The notes under the pieces are model-generated. The model had not been told where the DNA came from, searched no databases, and saw only the letters and a list, made by a program, of their open reading frames with translations. The position numbers were made by a program, and so were the translations under genes. This document shows positions 23,149 through 30,888 of a stretch of 32,661 nt of DNA, piece after piece (within the stretch, counting starts at the first letter, position 1; every line of letters starts with the position of its first letter). The DNA lies in the NCBI RefSeq assembly GCF_003999195.1, contig NZ_RJVR01000264.1, positions 1 to 32,661 of the forward strand, given 5' to 3'. The DNA comes from Streptomyces soli (GTDB lineage: Bacteria > Actinomycetota > Actinomycetes > Streptomycetales > Streptomycetaceae).

Positions 23149-24039
23149 CTACTCGCCCTCCAGATCTGGATGGGGAACGGCGATGACCGGGCAGCGGGCG
23201 TGATGCAAGACGCCCTGGCTGACCGAGCCCAGCAGCATGCCGGTGAATCCGCCGTGGCCGCGTGTGCCGACGATCAGGCCGAGGGCGTGCTCCGACGCCT
23301 CGGTCAGGGCCTGCACCGGGTGGCCGTGGACGACCTCGTGGTGCAGTTCCACGTCGGGATGGGCGGCGCCGCGGCCGGCCACCGTCTCCGAGAGCAGTCT
23401 GCGGCATTCCTGCTCCGCGGCGTGCTCGTCCAGGACCCCGAGGAGCGGCGGGTGCCACACGTACAGGGCCCGCAAGGCGGCGCCCCGCAGGGCGGCTTCG
23501 TCGAAGGCGTAGTCGACCGCGGTGGCGGAATCACGGCTGCCGTCGACGCCGACGACGAAGAACGGGGGCTGCTGGGTGAGGTGTTCGGCCTCGCGGACGA
23601 CCACCACCGGGCAGCGGGCGTGCGCGATCACCGGCAGGGACACCGCGGCGGAGGTGAACAGCTCCTGCTGGAAGGTCAGGTGCCAGGAGCCGAGTACGAC
23701 TGCCGCGGCGTCCTGGGCCTGTTCGCGCAGGACCCACGCCGTGTTGCCCTCCGCGAGCAGCGCCGAGACCTCCACGCTGGGGTGGCGGGCCTCGACGAAA
23801 GTGACCGCCTCCTGGAGTGCGCGTTCACCGGACGCGTGCAAGGACGCGTTCCACTCCTCCCATGAGGGGTGCGGCTCCGTCGTGCGGTAACCGGCCGTCG
23901 GCACACCTTGGGCGTGCACGAGTCGCAGCGGCAGACGGCGCCGGTGCGCCTCGTCGGCCGCCCAGGCCAGCGCGACCCGCCGAGCCGGGTCGGGGTCGAC
24001 GCCGACCACGATCGGCCGACGCCCGTGCGGATGCGTCAT
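23149..24039 (-). CDS. Tandem-domain universal stress protein
   Basis: An intact 296-residue protein with two USP domains. Domain 1 (~8-150): PIVVGVDPDPARRVALAWAA, then AAVVLGSWHLTFQQELFTSA and ARCPVVVVREAE, with a degenerate nucleotide loop. Domain 2 (~158-292): FFVVGVDGSRDSATAVDYAF, and the canonical ATP loop GTRGHGGFTGMLLGSVSQGV, then HHARCPVIAVP. This two-domain type, with one functional ATP site, is that of the DosR-regulated M. tuberculosis USPs such as Rv2623. ATG 24039 follows GGAGGCGAGG. Two GGGACC boxes lie 100-135 bp upstream. It is the only undamaged USP of the five in the window. Confidence 0.93.
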   Translation of the reverse strand: MTHPHGRRPIVVGVDPDPARRVALAWAADEAHRRRLPLRLVHAQGVPTAGYRTTEPHPSWEEWNASLHASGERALQEAVTFVEARHPSVEVSALLAEGNTAWVLREQAQDAAAVVLGSWHLTFQQELFTSAAVSLPVIAHARCPVVVVREAEHLTQQPPFFVVGVDGSRDSATAVDYAFDEAALRGAALRALYVWHPPLLGVLDEHAAEQECRRLLSETVAGRGAAHPDVELHHEVVHGHPVQALTEASEHALGLIVGTRGHGGFTGMLLGSVSQGVLHHARCPVIAVPHPDLEGE

Positions 24040-24137
24040 CCTCGCCTCCGGGTGGTCTCGGTTCCGCCGGTGGTTCGTTTTCCAGCCTGGCGCCGCTGGG
24101 TGCCGGGCGCCATGCGGCGGGTCGGCCCCTTCCACCC

Positions 24138-24175
24138 GGGACCGGTGCGACCATGGACGGGGGGACCATCGCCCC
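24138..24175. promoter_or_regulatory. Two DosR/OsdR-like boxes between USP and pncB
   Basis: GGGACCGGTGCGACC (24138-24152) and GGGACCATCGCCCC (24162-24175), 9 bp apart in the divergent promoter region. They lie 100-135 bp upstream of the USP start (24039) and ~215 bp upstream of pncB (24390), so one or both genes could be controlled from here. The first is only partly symmetric. Confidence 0.5.
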
Positions 24176-24389
24176 ATACCAGCACCAGGGATAAGGCGAG
24201 AGGCTGGGACGCGAGACACGGTCGTGACGTGAGCGATGAGCTCGCTGCGACCGTCGAGGAGGAGGTGGGCCGTAGTGATACGTATCCAGCCCGTCAAGGC
24301 GACCCTTCCGCCTCACGAGCCGCGGCCGATGGACCGGCGGACGCCGTCCGGCCGTCGGCTGCCCTACTGAGTACTCGCCGGAGATCGCC

Positions 24390-25766
24390 ATGTCCGACGC
24401 ATGCGTGACCGATCTGTACGAGGTGACCATGGTCCACTCGTACCTGCGGGCGGGCATGACCGGGCCCGCGACCTTCAGCCTGTTCGTCCGGGACCTGCCG
24501 CCGAACCGGGGCTTTCTGGTCGCCGCCGGCCTGGAACCGGCCCTGGACTACCTGGAGCGACTGCACGTGGACGCCCGGGATGTCGGGATTTTCGCCGACG
24601 CGCTCCACCGGCCGGAGGCCGATCTCGCGCCCCTGCTTGGCCTGTGCTTCACCGGAGAGGTGCGGGCCGTCCCCGAGGGCCGGATCGTCCTGGCCGGGGA
24701 GCCTCTGGTGGAGGTCACTGCGCCGCTGCCGCAGGCGCAGCTGGTCGAGACGTACCTGCTGAACCTGGTCAGCCACCAGACCGCGGTGGCGTCGAAGGCA
24801 GCCCGGTGCGTCATCGCCGCCGCCGGTCGGCCCGTGATCGACTTCTCGCTGCGCCGCGCCCACGGCCCGCAAGCGGGCGAGCAGGCCGCCCGACTGGGCG
24901 CCCTGGTGGGATTCGCCGGGACCAGCAACGTGGCCGCGGCCGCCACGTACGGCCTGACCGCGGTCGGCACCATGGCCCACTCGTACGTTCAGGCGTTCCC
25001 GGACGAGGAGACCGCGTTCCGCGCGTTCGCCGACGCCCACCCGGGGCCGGTGACCTTCCTGGTCGACACCTACGACACGGAGGCCGGCGTGCACACCGCC
25101 GCGCGGGTGCTGCGCGACCTGAACCGTGGCCCGGGCTGCGCCATCCGGCTGGACAGCGGCGATTTGGAGGCCCTCGCGGTGGCCGCCCGGCGGATCCTGG
25201 ACGGAGCGGGGCTGACGGATGTGCGGATCGTCGCCAGCGGCGGCCTGGACGAGTTCGCCATCGAGCGTCTCCTGCACCGTGGCGCGCCGATCGACGTCTT
25301 CGCCGTCGGCACCAAGGTCGGGGTGTCGGCTGACGCCCCCTACCTGGACTCGGCGTACAAGCTGGTCGCCTACCAGGGCCGCCCGCTGATGAAGCTGTCG
25401 TCGGCGAAGGTGACCAGCCCGGGCGCCAAGCAGGTCTTCCGCCGCCCCGGGTGCGCGGATGTCATCGGCCTGCGCGACGAGCCGGTGCCGCCCGGAGCCG
25501 AGCCGCTCCTGCGGACCGTAATGGCGGACGGGCGCCGGACTGGGCCCCGCCCGCCCCTCGCCGGGACCCGGGATGTCTTCACCGCCGACCTGGCCGGCCT
25601 GCCGACGGCCGCCCGCGCCCTGCGCGCCCCCGTGGCACCGCGCGCCACCGCCTCCGAGCGGCTGGAGCGGCTCACGAACGAGGTACGCCGTCGCATCCGG
25701 CAGGAGATCCTCACCGGGGACCATCCGGCAGGAGATCCTCACCGGGGACCGCGCACCAGCCGGTGA
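24390..25766 (+). CDS. pncB: Nicotinate phosphoribosyltransferase (PncB), altered C-terminus
   Basis: A 458-residue enzyme converting nicotinate and PRPP to nicotinate mononucleotide (NAD salvage, Preiss-Handler route). Seen: substrate-binding start DLYEVTMVHSYLRAG, FSLFVRDLPPNRGFLVAAGL, the RRAHGPQAG loop (155-163), the GTMAHSYVQAF segment with the phosphorylatable His (H197), IRLDSGDLEALA, and the phosphate-binding FAVGTKVGVSADAP. M. tuberculosis PncB2 (Rv0573c) is a DosR-regulon member. A 28 bp tandem duplication at 25694-25749 shifts the frame, changing the end from what would be RQEILTGDRAPAGDR (stop at 25773) to HPAGDPHRGPRTSR (stop 25764-25766); the catalytic core is unaffected. ATG 24390 has CGGAGA upstream. 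Converges on and overlaps the PPOX gene. Confidence 0.93.
   Translation: MSDACVTDLYEVTMVHSYLRAGMTGPATFSLFVRDLPPNRGFLVAAGLEPALDYLERLHVDARDVGIFADALHRPEADLAPLLGLCFTGEVRAVPEGRIVLAGEPLVEVTAPLPQAQLVETYLLNLVSHQTAVASKAARCVIAAAGRPVIDFSLRRAHGPQAGEQAARLGALVGFAGTSNVAAAATYGLTAVGTMAHSYVQAFPDEETAFRAFADAHPGPVTFLVDTYDTEAGVHTAARVLRDLNRGPGCAIRLDSGDLEALAVAARRILDGAGLTDVRIVASGGLDEFAIERLLHRGAPIDVFAVGTKVGVSADAPYLDSAYKLVAYQGRPLMKLSSAKVTSPGAKQVFRRPGCADVIGLRDEPVPPGAEPLLRTVMADGRRTGPRPPLAGTRDVFTADLAGLPTAARALRAPVAPRATASERLERLTNEVRRRIRQEILTGDHPAGDPHRGPRTSR
25694..25749. repeat. Perfect 28 bp tandem duplication in the 3' end of pncB
   Basis: 25694-25721 and 25722-25749 are identical units starting CATCCGGCAGGAG and ending CACCGGGGAC. 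As 28 is not a multiple of three, the pncB frame changes at the second copy. The second copy also contains the stop of the convergent PPOX gene. It looks like a recent slippage event, or an assembly artefact. Confidence 0.9.
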
Positions 25767-26137
25767 CCGGTGACGATGTCGGTGCCGATCCGCGCGACGT
25801 CCTCCATTCCGGCGTCAATGATCCAGGGGTACAGCAGGGAGCGGGCCAGCTCTTCTGCGTCGCGTACCAGGGTGGCCGTGCCGGTAACGATCACGCTCCA
25901 GCCCGTGTTGTCGGCGTCGTCGATCCGGTCCGCCTCGTACGCCACCACCGTACCGGCACCGGCCGGGCCCAGGATCGCGGCGCCGGAGTGGGCGCGGATG
26001 ATGATGTGCCCGTCGTCGAGGATGTGGTTGACGGGTCGGACGGCGGGCAGCGCGCGTTCGGAGAACACCACCCGCCCCCAGGCCACACCGCCCAGCAGCT
26101 CCAGCGCCTCGCCCGATGTCAGCTCGACGCTCCGCAC
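25739..26137 (-). CDS. PPOX-family FMN-binding protein
   Basis: A 132-residue split-barrel flavoprotein-type protein: VAWGRVVFSERALPAVRPVN (strand and R-P-V-N motif), HIIIRAHSGAAIL, TVVAYEADRIDDADNTGWSV and IVTGTATLVRD, the pyridoxamine-5'-phosphate-oxidase-like fold that binds FMN or F420. The end (YPWIIDAGMEDVARIGTDIV then TGHRLV) is normal for the family. Two such proteins occur in this window, and Rv0080 in the DosR regulon belongs to the same fold. Its stop lies within the 28 bp duplication, so the last few residues may differ from the ancestor. A weak GGGCCGCGTAGCCC element at 26243-26256 lies upstream. Confidence 0.88.
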   Translation of the reverse strand: MRSVELTSGEALELLGGVAWGRVVFSERALPAVRPVNHILDDGHIIIRAHSGAAILGPAGAGTVVAYEADRIDDADNTGWSVIVTGTATLVRDAEELARSLLYPWIIDAGMEDVARIGTDIVTGHRLVRGPR

Positions 26138-26310
26138 GGGCGGCGCCTCGGCGCGGCCAGGCGTCGCCCCCGCACCGCGCCACCGGTGGCGAAGCAGCCG
26201 TTACCGAGCGTGCACGGCGATTCGCCCAACCGTTCGGCAGCGGGGCCGCGTAGCCCTCGTACTCCCATGTCCACTGCGACATTCTCACTGCGACATCCGC
26301 CGTTCTCACT

Positions 26311-26715
26311 TCACTGCGGGATGACGGCAACCGGGCACTGGGAGTGATGCAGCAGGGCGTGGGCGACCCTGCCGAGCTGCACGCCGAAGTGGCCGTGCCG
26401 CCGCGGAGCGCCGACGACAATCAGGTCGGCATCGGCCGAGGCGTCCAGGAGGACCATGTGGGCGGGGCCTTCGACCGGCCGACGGTGTACCTCGACGTGG
26501 GGATGGTCCCGCACTGCCCCGCGCAGCATCTCGGTGAGACGGTCGAGGCCTGTTCCTCATGTGCCCGTGAGGCATCGTCGGCGATGAGCGAGTGGTCGGC
26601 ATGTTCTTGGGCCGGGATGCGGCAGGCCGCAGCGCGTCCAGGGCACAGCTGCGCGCCTCGGCCTCGCGGAAGGCGAACCGCACGGCGCCCGAGCCAGATG
26701 TCCGTACCGCAGACC
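26311..26715 (-). pseudogene. Universal stress protein, frameshifted and missing its start
   Basis: The C-terminal half is clear: HPHVEVHRRPVEGPAHMVLL, DADLIVVGAPRRHGHFGVQL, GRVAHALLHHSQCPVAVIPQ, a USP with a near-canonical G-x2-G loop (GAPRRHGHFGVQLGRVAHAL). Upstream in another frame GAVRFAFREAEARSCALDAL is the helix-1/strand-2 part, followed by a further shift. The GVDGS start strand is not found, because the sequence before it is unrelated. At least two frameshifts, so a dead gene. Confidence 0.7.
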
Positions 26716-26749
26716 GACGCACCCGGTACATCGGTCAACCGACACAATC

Positions 26750-27120
26750 CGCTGAACCTTGCGATATATGGCATGCGCGAGGTGAGTGTTCCCGGCTGAT
26801 TCAAAATCAGTTCCCGAAGGGCTGGTCAGTCGGCCCCGCTGAGGGCGCTCGCGCCGGTTCCTTCCGGCTGGCCCGGGCAGCTGCGGGCGCGTCTGGAGAC
26901 GTAGGGGATCGTACTGGCGCGGCGTGTGGCCGAGAGCCGGTATGGCGTGAGGTTATCGTGCTGCGCGGGGTGGACCTGGCCAGACTTTGTCGAAGTCAGG
27001 ACGCCTACTCCGCTTGCAGGTATTCGGGTATCCATCCACCCCGTCTCCCGCGCCGAGGCTGAGCGGCTGGGACTGCTCGTCGTCGCCCGGACTATGTCGG
27101 TACCCCTGGCCTCGGCGGCG
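26750..27120. other. Spacer without a clear gene, one AT-rich tRNA-like arm
   Basis: A plus-strand frame has WREVIVLRGVDLARLCRSQD, which could be a remnant, but I see no family. Around 26793-26821 the DNA reads CTGATTCAAAATCAG followed by GTTCCCGAAGGG, resembling the anticodon stem-loop (CAA) and variable arm of a leucine tRNA; no T arm or acceptor stem follows, so it is not a tRNA gene. Confidence 0.3.
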
Positions 27121-27804
27121 TCACACGGTCCGGATGAGGCGGCCGGTGATGTCGGCGGGGACGATGCGGATCCAGAGGTCGCGTCTGCCGCCCGCCCAGG
27201 GTTTGGTGCCGGCCCGCTCCGTGAGGCGTTGCACGGCGTCGGGATCGGTGACGTGTTCGGCCGTTCCGACGATGAGGACGCTCCAGCCCGTACGCAGGTG
27301 CTCATCCACGTGGTCCACCTCGAAGGAGACCTCGGCGCCCGGCGCGGCGGCCGCTGCGCCGTCGGGGTCGGTGCGGTAGGCGACCGTGCCGCCGTCGACG
27401 GTGTAGTTGACCGGGAGGACGGATGGCCCTGGGCGGACGGACAGTGCCACCCGCCCGATGCCGTGGGTGTCGAGCCGGTCCCAGCATTCGCGGGTCGTGA
27501 GTTTCATGAGCATCGGGTGGTCGGCTGCCGGCGCTTGTCCGGGGGGCGGGGTGGCGGGGCCTTCCAGCAGTTCTCGATAGGTCATCTCCAGTGCCACGGC
27601 CAGCCGCAGCAGGCCGGCGGGGTCGAAGTCGGCTCCGCTGTCCAGCACCTGCTGGAGGTAGCGCGGGGACATCCCGGCCCGATTCGCCGCTTCCTCCCGA
27701 GTGAGCCCGAGCTGCTCGCACCGCACCGCGATGCGCCTGGCCAGGTCGGCCTGGCGGGATGGCGTCCCGGTTCGTCCGTCGGACGGTGCCGTGTTCTCGT
27801 TCAC
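27121..27804 (-). CDS. XRE-type HTH fused to PPOX FMN-binding domain
   Basis: A 227-residue two-domain protein. Residues ~18-80 form a Cro/XRE helix-turn-helix (LARRIAVRCEQLGLTREEAA, NRAGMSPRYLQQVLDSG, LLRLAVALEMTYRELLEG). Residues ~98-225 form a PPOX split barrel (TRECWDRLDTHGIGRVALSV, SVLPVNYTVDGGTVAYRTDP, EVSFEVDHVDEHLRTGWSVL, LWIRIVPADITGRLI). GTG 27804 is chosen because AGGAGG lies 10 bases upstream and family members start close to the HTH; the frame is open further up to 27948. The fusion suggests a flavin- or redox-responsive transcription factor. GGGCCGGTCGGCCC lies ~110 bp upstream, and the sensor kinase is divergently transcribed next to it. Confidence 0.9.
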   Translation of the reverse strand: MNENTAPSDGRTGTPSRQADLARRIAVRCEQLGLTREEAANRAGMSPRYLQQVLDSGADFDPAGLLRLAVALEMTYRELLEGPATPPPGQAPAADHPMLMKLTTRECWDRLDTHGIGRVALSVRPGPSVLPVNYTVDGGTVAYRTDPDGAAAAAPGAEVSFEVDHVDEHLRTGWSVLIVGTAEHVTDPDAVQRLTERAGTKPWAGGRRDLWIRIVPADITGRLIRTV

Positions 27805-27911
27805 TACCGTCGACCTCCTGCCGTCGAGCATGTTGACACTGGTGACAACAGAACTCCTGGTCAGCTTCGCAGTCACTACCAGCTTTGTCTGCGCGTGGGT
27901 TCGGTGCCACA

Positions 27912-27925
27912 GGGCCGGTCGGCCC
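27912..27925. promoter_or_regulatory. DosR/OsdR-like box between the XRE-PPOX gene and the kinase
   Basis: GGGCCGGTCGGCCC at 27912-27925, in the divergent region. It is ~108 bp upstream of the XRE-PPOX start (27804) and ~195 bp upstream of the kinase start (28121). Confidence 0.45.
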
Positions 27926-28042
27926 AGGTGCCGGGGACGGAGGGGCAACTGTTTGCCGGCTTTCGCAGCCCCAAGGCGCAGCAGGCCCGGGCAGGTATCA
28001 GAGAGCCCGGCGTGCCCGGTTCCCCGAGGTGCAGGTGATCAG

Positions 28043-28062
28043 GGACCGACTGCTGCGGTCCA
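28043..28062. promoter_or_regulatory. GGACCG-N7-CGGTCC inverted repeat upstream of the kinase
   Basis: Perfect 6 bp arms (28044-28049 and 28057-28062), 59 bp before the kinase start. It has the same half-site flavour as the other boxes but a longer spacer, so it may be a separate operator. Confidence 0.4.
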
Positions 28063-28120
28063 GTGCGTGGCTACTGTGGAGTATGCGTGTGCGGTCTGGC
28101 GAGCCTGTGCGGAGGATCCG

Positions 28121-29845
28121 GTGGGCGAGGGCAGCGTCGGGAACAGTGAGCATCTGCCTCGGCTGCGGCTGGATGAGCTGCTGGAGGAACTGCAGGTCCG
28201 GATCAACGCGGTGCGCGGTACGCGGGACCGGGTGCACAGTCTGCTGGAGGCGGTGCTGTCGGTCGGGCGGGAGCTGGGTCTGCCCCAGGTGCTGCGGCGC
28301 ATCGTCGAGGCGGCTGTGGTGCTGGTGGACGCCGAGTACGGGGCGCTCGGGGTGATCGATGAGGAGCAGTCGGAGCGGCTGTCGCAGTTTCTGCCGGTCG
28401 GGGTGTCCGAGGAGCAGATCGAGGCGATCGGTCCGCTGCCGTCGGGGCACGGGATTTTGGGGGAGCTGATCCGGCACCCGGAGCCGTTGCGGCTGGAGGA
28501 GATCTCGGAGCATCCGGCGTCGTACGGCTTTCCGGCGAATCATCCGCCGATGCATTCGTTCCTGGGGGTGCCGATCAGGGTGCGGGACGAGGTGTTCGGC
28601 AACATCTACCTGACCGAGAAGCGGGGCGGCCAGCAGTTTGACGGCGAGGACGAGACGGTGCTGTCCACCCTCGCGGTGGCGGCCGGGGTGGCTATCGAGA
28701 ACGCTCGGCTGTACGAGGAGTCGCAGCTGCGCCGGCGATGGCTGGAGGCGAACGCGGCGATCACCAGCAGCCTGCTGTCCGGGATCGACGAGACACGGGT
28801 CCTGGAGCTGATCGTGGACCACGCCCGGGCCATCCTCGGCGCGGATCTGGGCGTCCTGGCGGTGCCTCTCGACGGGTCCGAGGATCTCCAGGTGGCCCTG
28901 GCCACGGGCACAGACGCCCAGGCCCATCGCGGGCTGGTGCTGCCCCGCGAGGGCTCGTTCGTGGGCGCCGCCATCGCGGCCTCGGAGACGATCACCAGCG
29001 CCGACGTTGCGAAGGACCCGCGGATCACTGCGGGACCGCCGCGCTGGGCGGGACTCGGCCCGGCGGTCGCAGTGCCGATGGGGACCAGCGACGGCGTCCG
29101 GGGTGTTCTGCTGCTGGCCCGGATCGAGGGGGCAGCCGCGTTCACACATGCCGAGGCGGCACCGCTGCTCGGCTTCGCCGGGCAGGCCGCGGTCGCGATG
29201 GAGCTGGCCGAGAGGCGCCGTGACGCGGAGCAGATCGCCCTGTACGAGGATCGGGACCGGATCGCCCGGGACCTGCACGACCTGGCGATCCAGCGGCTCT
29301 TCGCCACCGGGATGACGCTGCAGAGCGCGGTGCGCTTCGTGGAGCACCCGGAGGCGAACGAGCGGCTGCTGCGGGCGGTGGACGACCTGGACGAGACGAT
29401 CAAGATCATCCGTTCCACAATCTTCGGGTTGCGCTCTCACGAGGGAGGCCCTGCGGTCCAGGGGCTACGAGTGCGTACCGTCAGGGTGATCGAGGAGGCC
29501 GTCCCCACGCTGGGGTTCACTCCGGCGCTGCGCATGGAAGGGCTGGTCGACACCGACGTACCGGGACCCGTCAGGGACCATGTGGTCGCGGTTCTCGGGG
29601 AGGCGCTGGCCAATGTCGCACGGCATGCGCAGGCGACCGCCGCCGACGTCTCGCTCGTGGTCCGCTCGGGTGAGCTGACCCTGACGGTGGCGGACAACGG
29701 GGTGGGCACCAAGGACGGTGGCCGCCGCAGCGGGCTGCGGAATCTCGCGGAGCGGGCCGAGGAGCTGAGCGGCGGGCTGACCCTCGACTCACCGTCCGGT
29801 GGTGGCACACGCCTCGCATGGCGTGTGCCGCTGGCCACTGGGTGA
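28121..29845 (+). CDS. osdK: DosS/OsdK-type haem-GAF sensor histidine kinase
   Basis: A 574-residue soluble kinase with two GAF domains (~52-200 and ~218-365) and a HisKA_3/HATPase_c core (~378-574). GAF-A contains EHPASYGFPANHPPMHSFLG followed by VPIRVRDEVFG, aligning with M. tuberculosis DosS so that His141 here matches its haem ligand His149. The phosphoacceptor is His386 in DRIARDLHDLAIQRLFATGM. The ATP lid boxes are GEALANVARHA (N498), DNGVG (525-529) and GLRNLAERAEEL. Length matches DosS (578). The GTG at 28121 is preferred because GGAGG lies five bases upstream and it gives the DosS-like start LPRLRLDELLEELQ; earlier in-frame codons lack ribosome binding sites. Its partner regulator is encoded 1 kb away on the other strand, beyond a nitroreductase remnant. 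Confidence 0.93.
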   Translation: MGEGSVGNSEHLPRLRLDELLEELQVRINAVRGTRDRVHSLLEAVLSVGRELGLPQVLRRIVEAAVVLVDAEYGALGVIDEEQSERLSQFLPVGVSEEQIEAIGPLPSGHGILGELIRHPEPLRLEEISEHPASYGFPANHPPMHSFLGVPIRVRDEVFGNIYLTEKRGGQQFDGEDETVLSTLAVAAGVAIENARLYEESQLRRRWLEANAAITSSLLSGIDETRVLELIVDHARAILGADLGVLAVPLDGSEDLQVALATGTDAQAHRGLVLPREGSFVGAAIAASETITSADVAKDPRITAGPPRWAGLGPAVAVPMGTSDGVRGVLLLARIEGAAAFTHAEAAPLLGFAGQAAVAMELAERRRDAEQIALYEDRDRIARDLHDLAIQRLFATGMTLQSAVRFVEHPEANERLLRAVDDLDETIKIIRSTIFGLRSHEGGPAVQGLRVRTVRVIEEAVPTLGFTPALRMEGLVDTDVPGPVRDHVVAVLGEALANVARHAQATAADVSLVVRSGELTLTVADNGVGTKDGGRRSGLRNLAERAEELSGGLTLDSPSGGGTRLAWRVPLATG

Positions 29846-29853
29846 CCTGGGGT

Positions 29854-30787
29854 TCAGTCCACGTACGTCTCCCGCGGCGGCCGGCGCGCAGTGGCCGGTC
29901 CGGCCGGGCCGTAGCCCAGCCGGATCAGCATCTGCACGTGCGTCGGACCGCCGCCTATGTCGCGCATCGTCGACCGCAGGTCGGGCCATTCCAGGGCCTG
30001 GTGCAGCAGTGAGGCCGGTACGGATCGCGCGGTGGCGGCCAGCAGCACGTGTTCCAGCGCCTGGCCGGTCCGCAGCCAGTCGGCGCGGCTGTCGTGGGCG
30101 GTGGAGAGTACGGCGATGGTCGGCGTGCGCTCGAAGACCGCTGAGGGCAGGTGGTTCGCGGGCCGCAGTCCGGAGAAGTCGTGCGGGGGCAGCCGTCCGG
30201 TCGCATCCTGCGGGCCCAGGGCGGATCCGGGCAGGCCGTCGGGGGCGCCCTCGCGGATCCAGCCGCGGCTCTCCGCCCGCCGGTCGGGGTCGTTGGTGTT
30301 ACGGCGCTCCGCCTCCGCCGTGAGCTGTAGCAGGCGGCCGATTACGTCCCGGTCCGGCACCGAGAACACCGTGCCTTCGGCGTGCGCGGCTTCGGTCAGC
30401 TCGGCGAGCAGCTGCGGCGGTAGGGGGTGTCCGGAGAACGTACAGATCGTCGCCGTGGTGGCCGTTCCGGGCCGGTCCCGCCAGCCGTACGGAGGCGAGC
30501 AGTTCCGGCTCGCCGGGGCGTGGCAGCAGGCGTACGACCGGCTCCCAGCCGAAGTGGGCGACGGCGACCCGCAGGTTGAACAGGACGGCTCCGACGGAGA
30601 CGTGCAGAGCCCGGCCCATCGGGTCGGTGAAGCGCAGTCCGCGCTCGGCGGCCGCGCGCACCTCCAGCGTGGCGGTGTCAGGGTCCAGGCGGAAACGCCA
30701 GGGCTGGGTGTTGTGGATCGAGGGCGCCGCAACCCCGGCGGAGATGAGCTTCTCCAGGGTCGCCGCGTCGAGGCTTGTCGGTCGCAT
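29854..30787 (-). pseudogene. Acg/Rv3131-type nitroreductase, frameshifted with a small deletion
   Basis: ATG 30787 (GGGAGG 9 bases upstream) starts MRPTSLDAATLEKLISAGVA, then APSIHNTQPWRFRLD, the FMN-site signature of this nitroreductase family, GLRFTDPMGRALHVSVGAVL and FGWEPVVRLLP. After NGHHGDDLY near 30450 the reading continues in another frame as FSGHPLPPQLLAELTEAAHA, VPDRDVIGRLLQLTAEAERR, the DFSGLRP region and ADWLRTGQALEHVLLAATAR, ending at 29854. Around ten residues between the two parts (usually an RRRxNR segment) are missing as well, so a deletion caused the shift. Rv3131 and Acg (Rv2032) in the DosR regulon belong to this family. A GGGACC box lies 60-75 bp upstream. Confidence 0.85.
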
Positions 30788-30847
30788 GTCGTGCACCTCC
30801 CGGCCCGGACTGACTTCAGGCTGCTGCGGCCGGGAGACGCTCCGGGA

Positions 30848-30862
30848 GGGACCGTTCGTCCT
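30848..30862. promoter_or_regulatory. DosR/OsdR-like box upstream of the nitroreductase
   Basis: GGGACCGTTCGTCCT at 30848-30862, about 60 bp upstream of ATG 30787 on the minus strand. It also lies just past the 3' end of the response-regulator gene (30889), consistent with a separate promoter for the nitroreductase. Confidence 0.5.
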
Positions 30863-30888
30863 CGCCCCTGTGCCGGACGGTCCCGATC

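Noticed and set aside
26770..26850. Possible tRNA-Leu gene
   Set aside because: The anticodon-like loop is present, but there is no D arm, T arm (GTTCGANTC) or acceptor stem.
26926..28038. 370-codon plus-strand frame over the XRE-PPOX gene
   Set aside because: It is antisense to a gene with a strong ribosome binding site and two clear domains.
28121..29845. CRISPR or other repeat array anywhere in the window
   Set aside because: I found only one tandem duplication (28 bp, two copies) and one dispersed pair; no regularly spaced repeats or cas genes.
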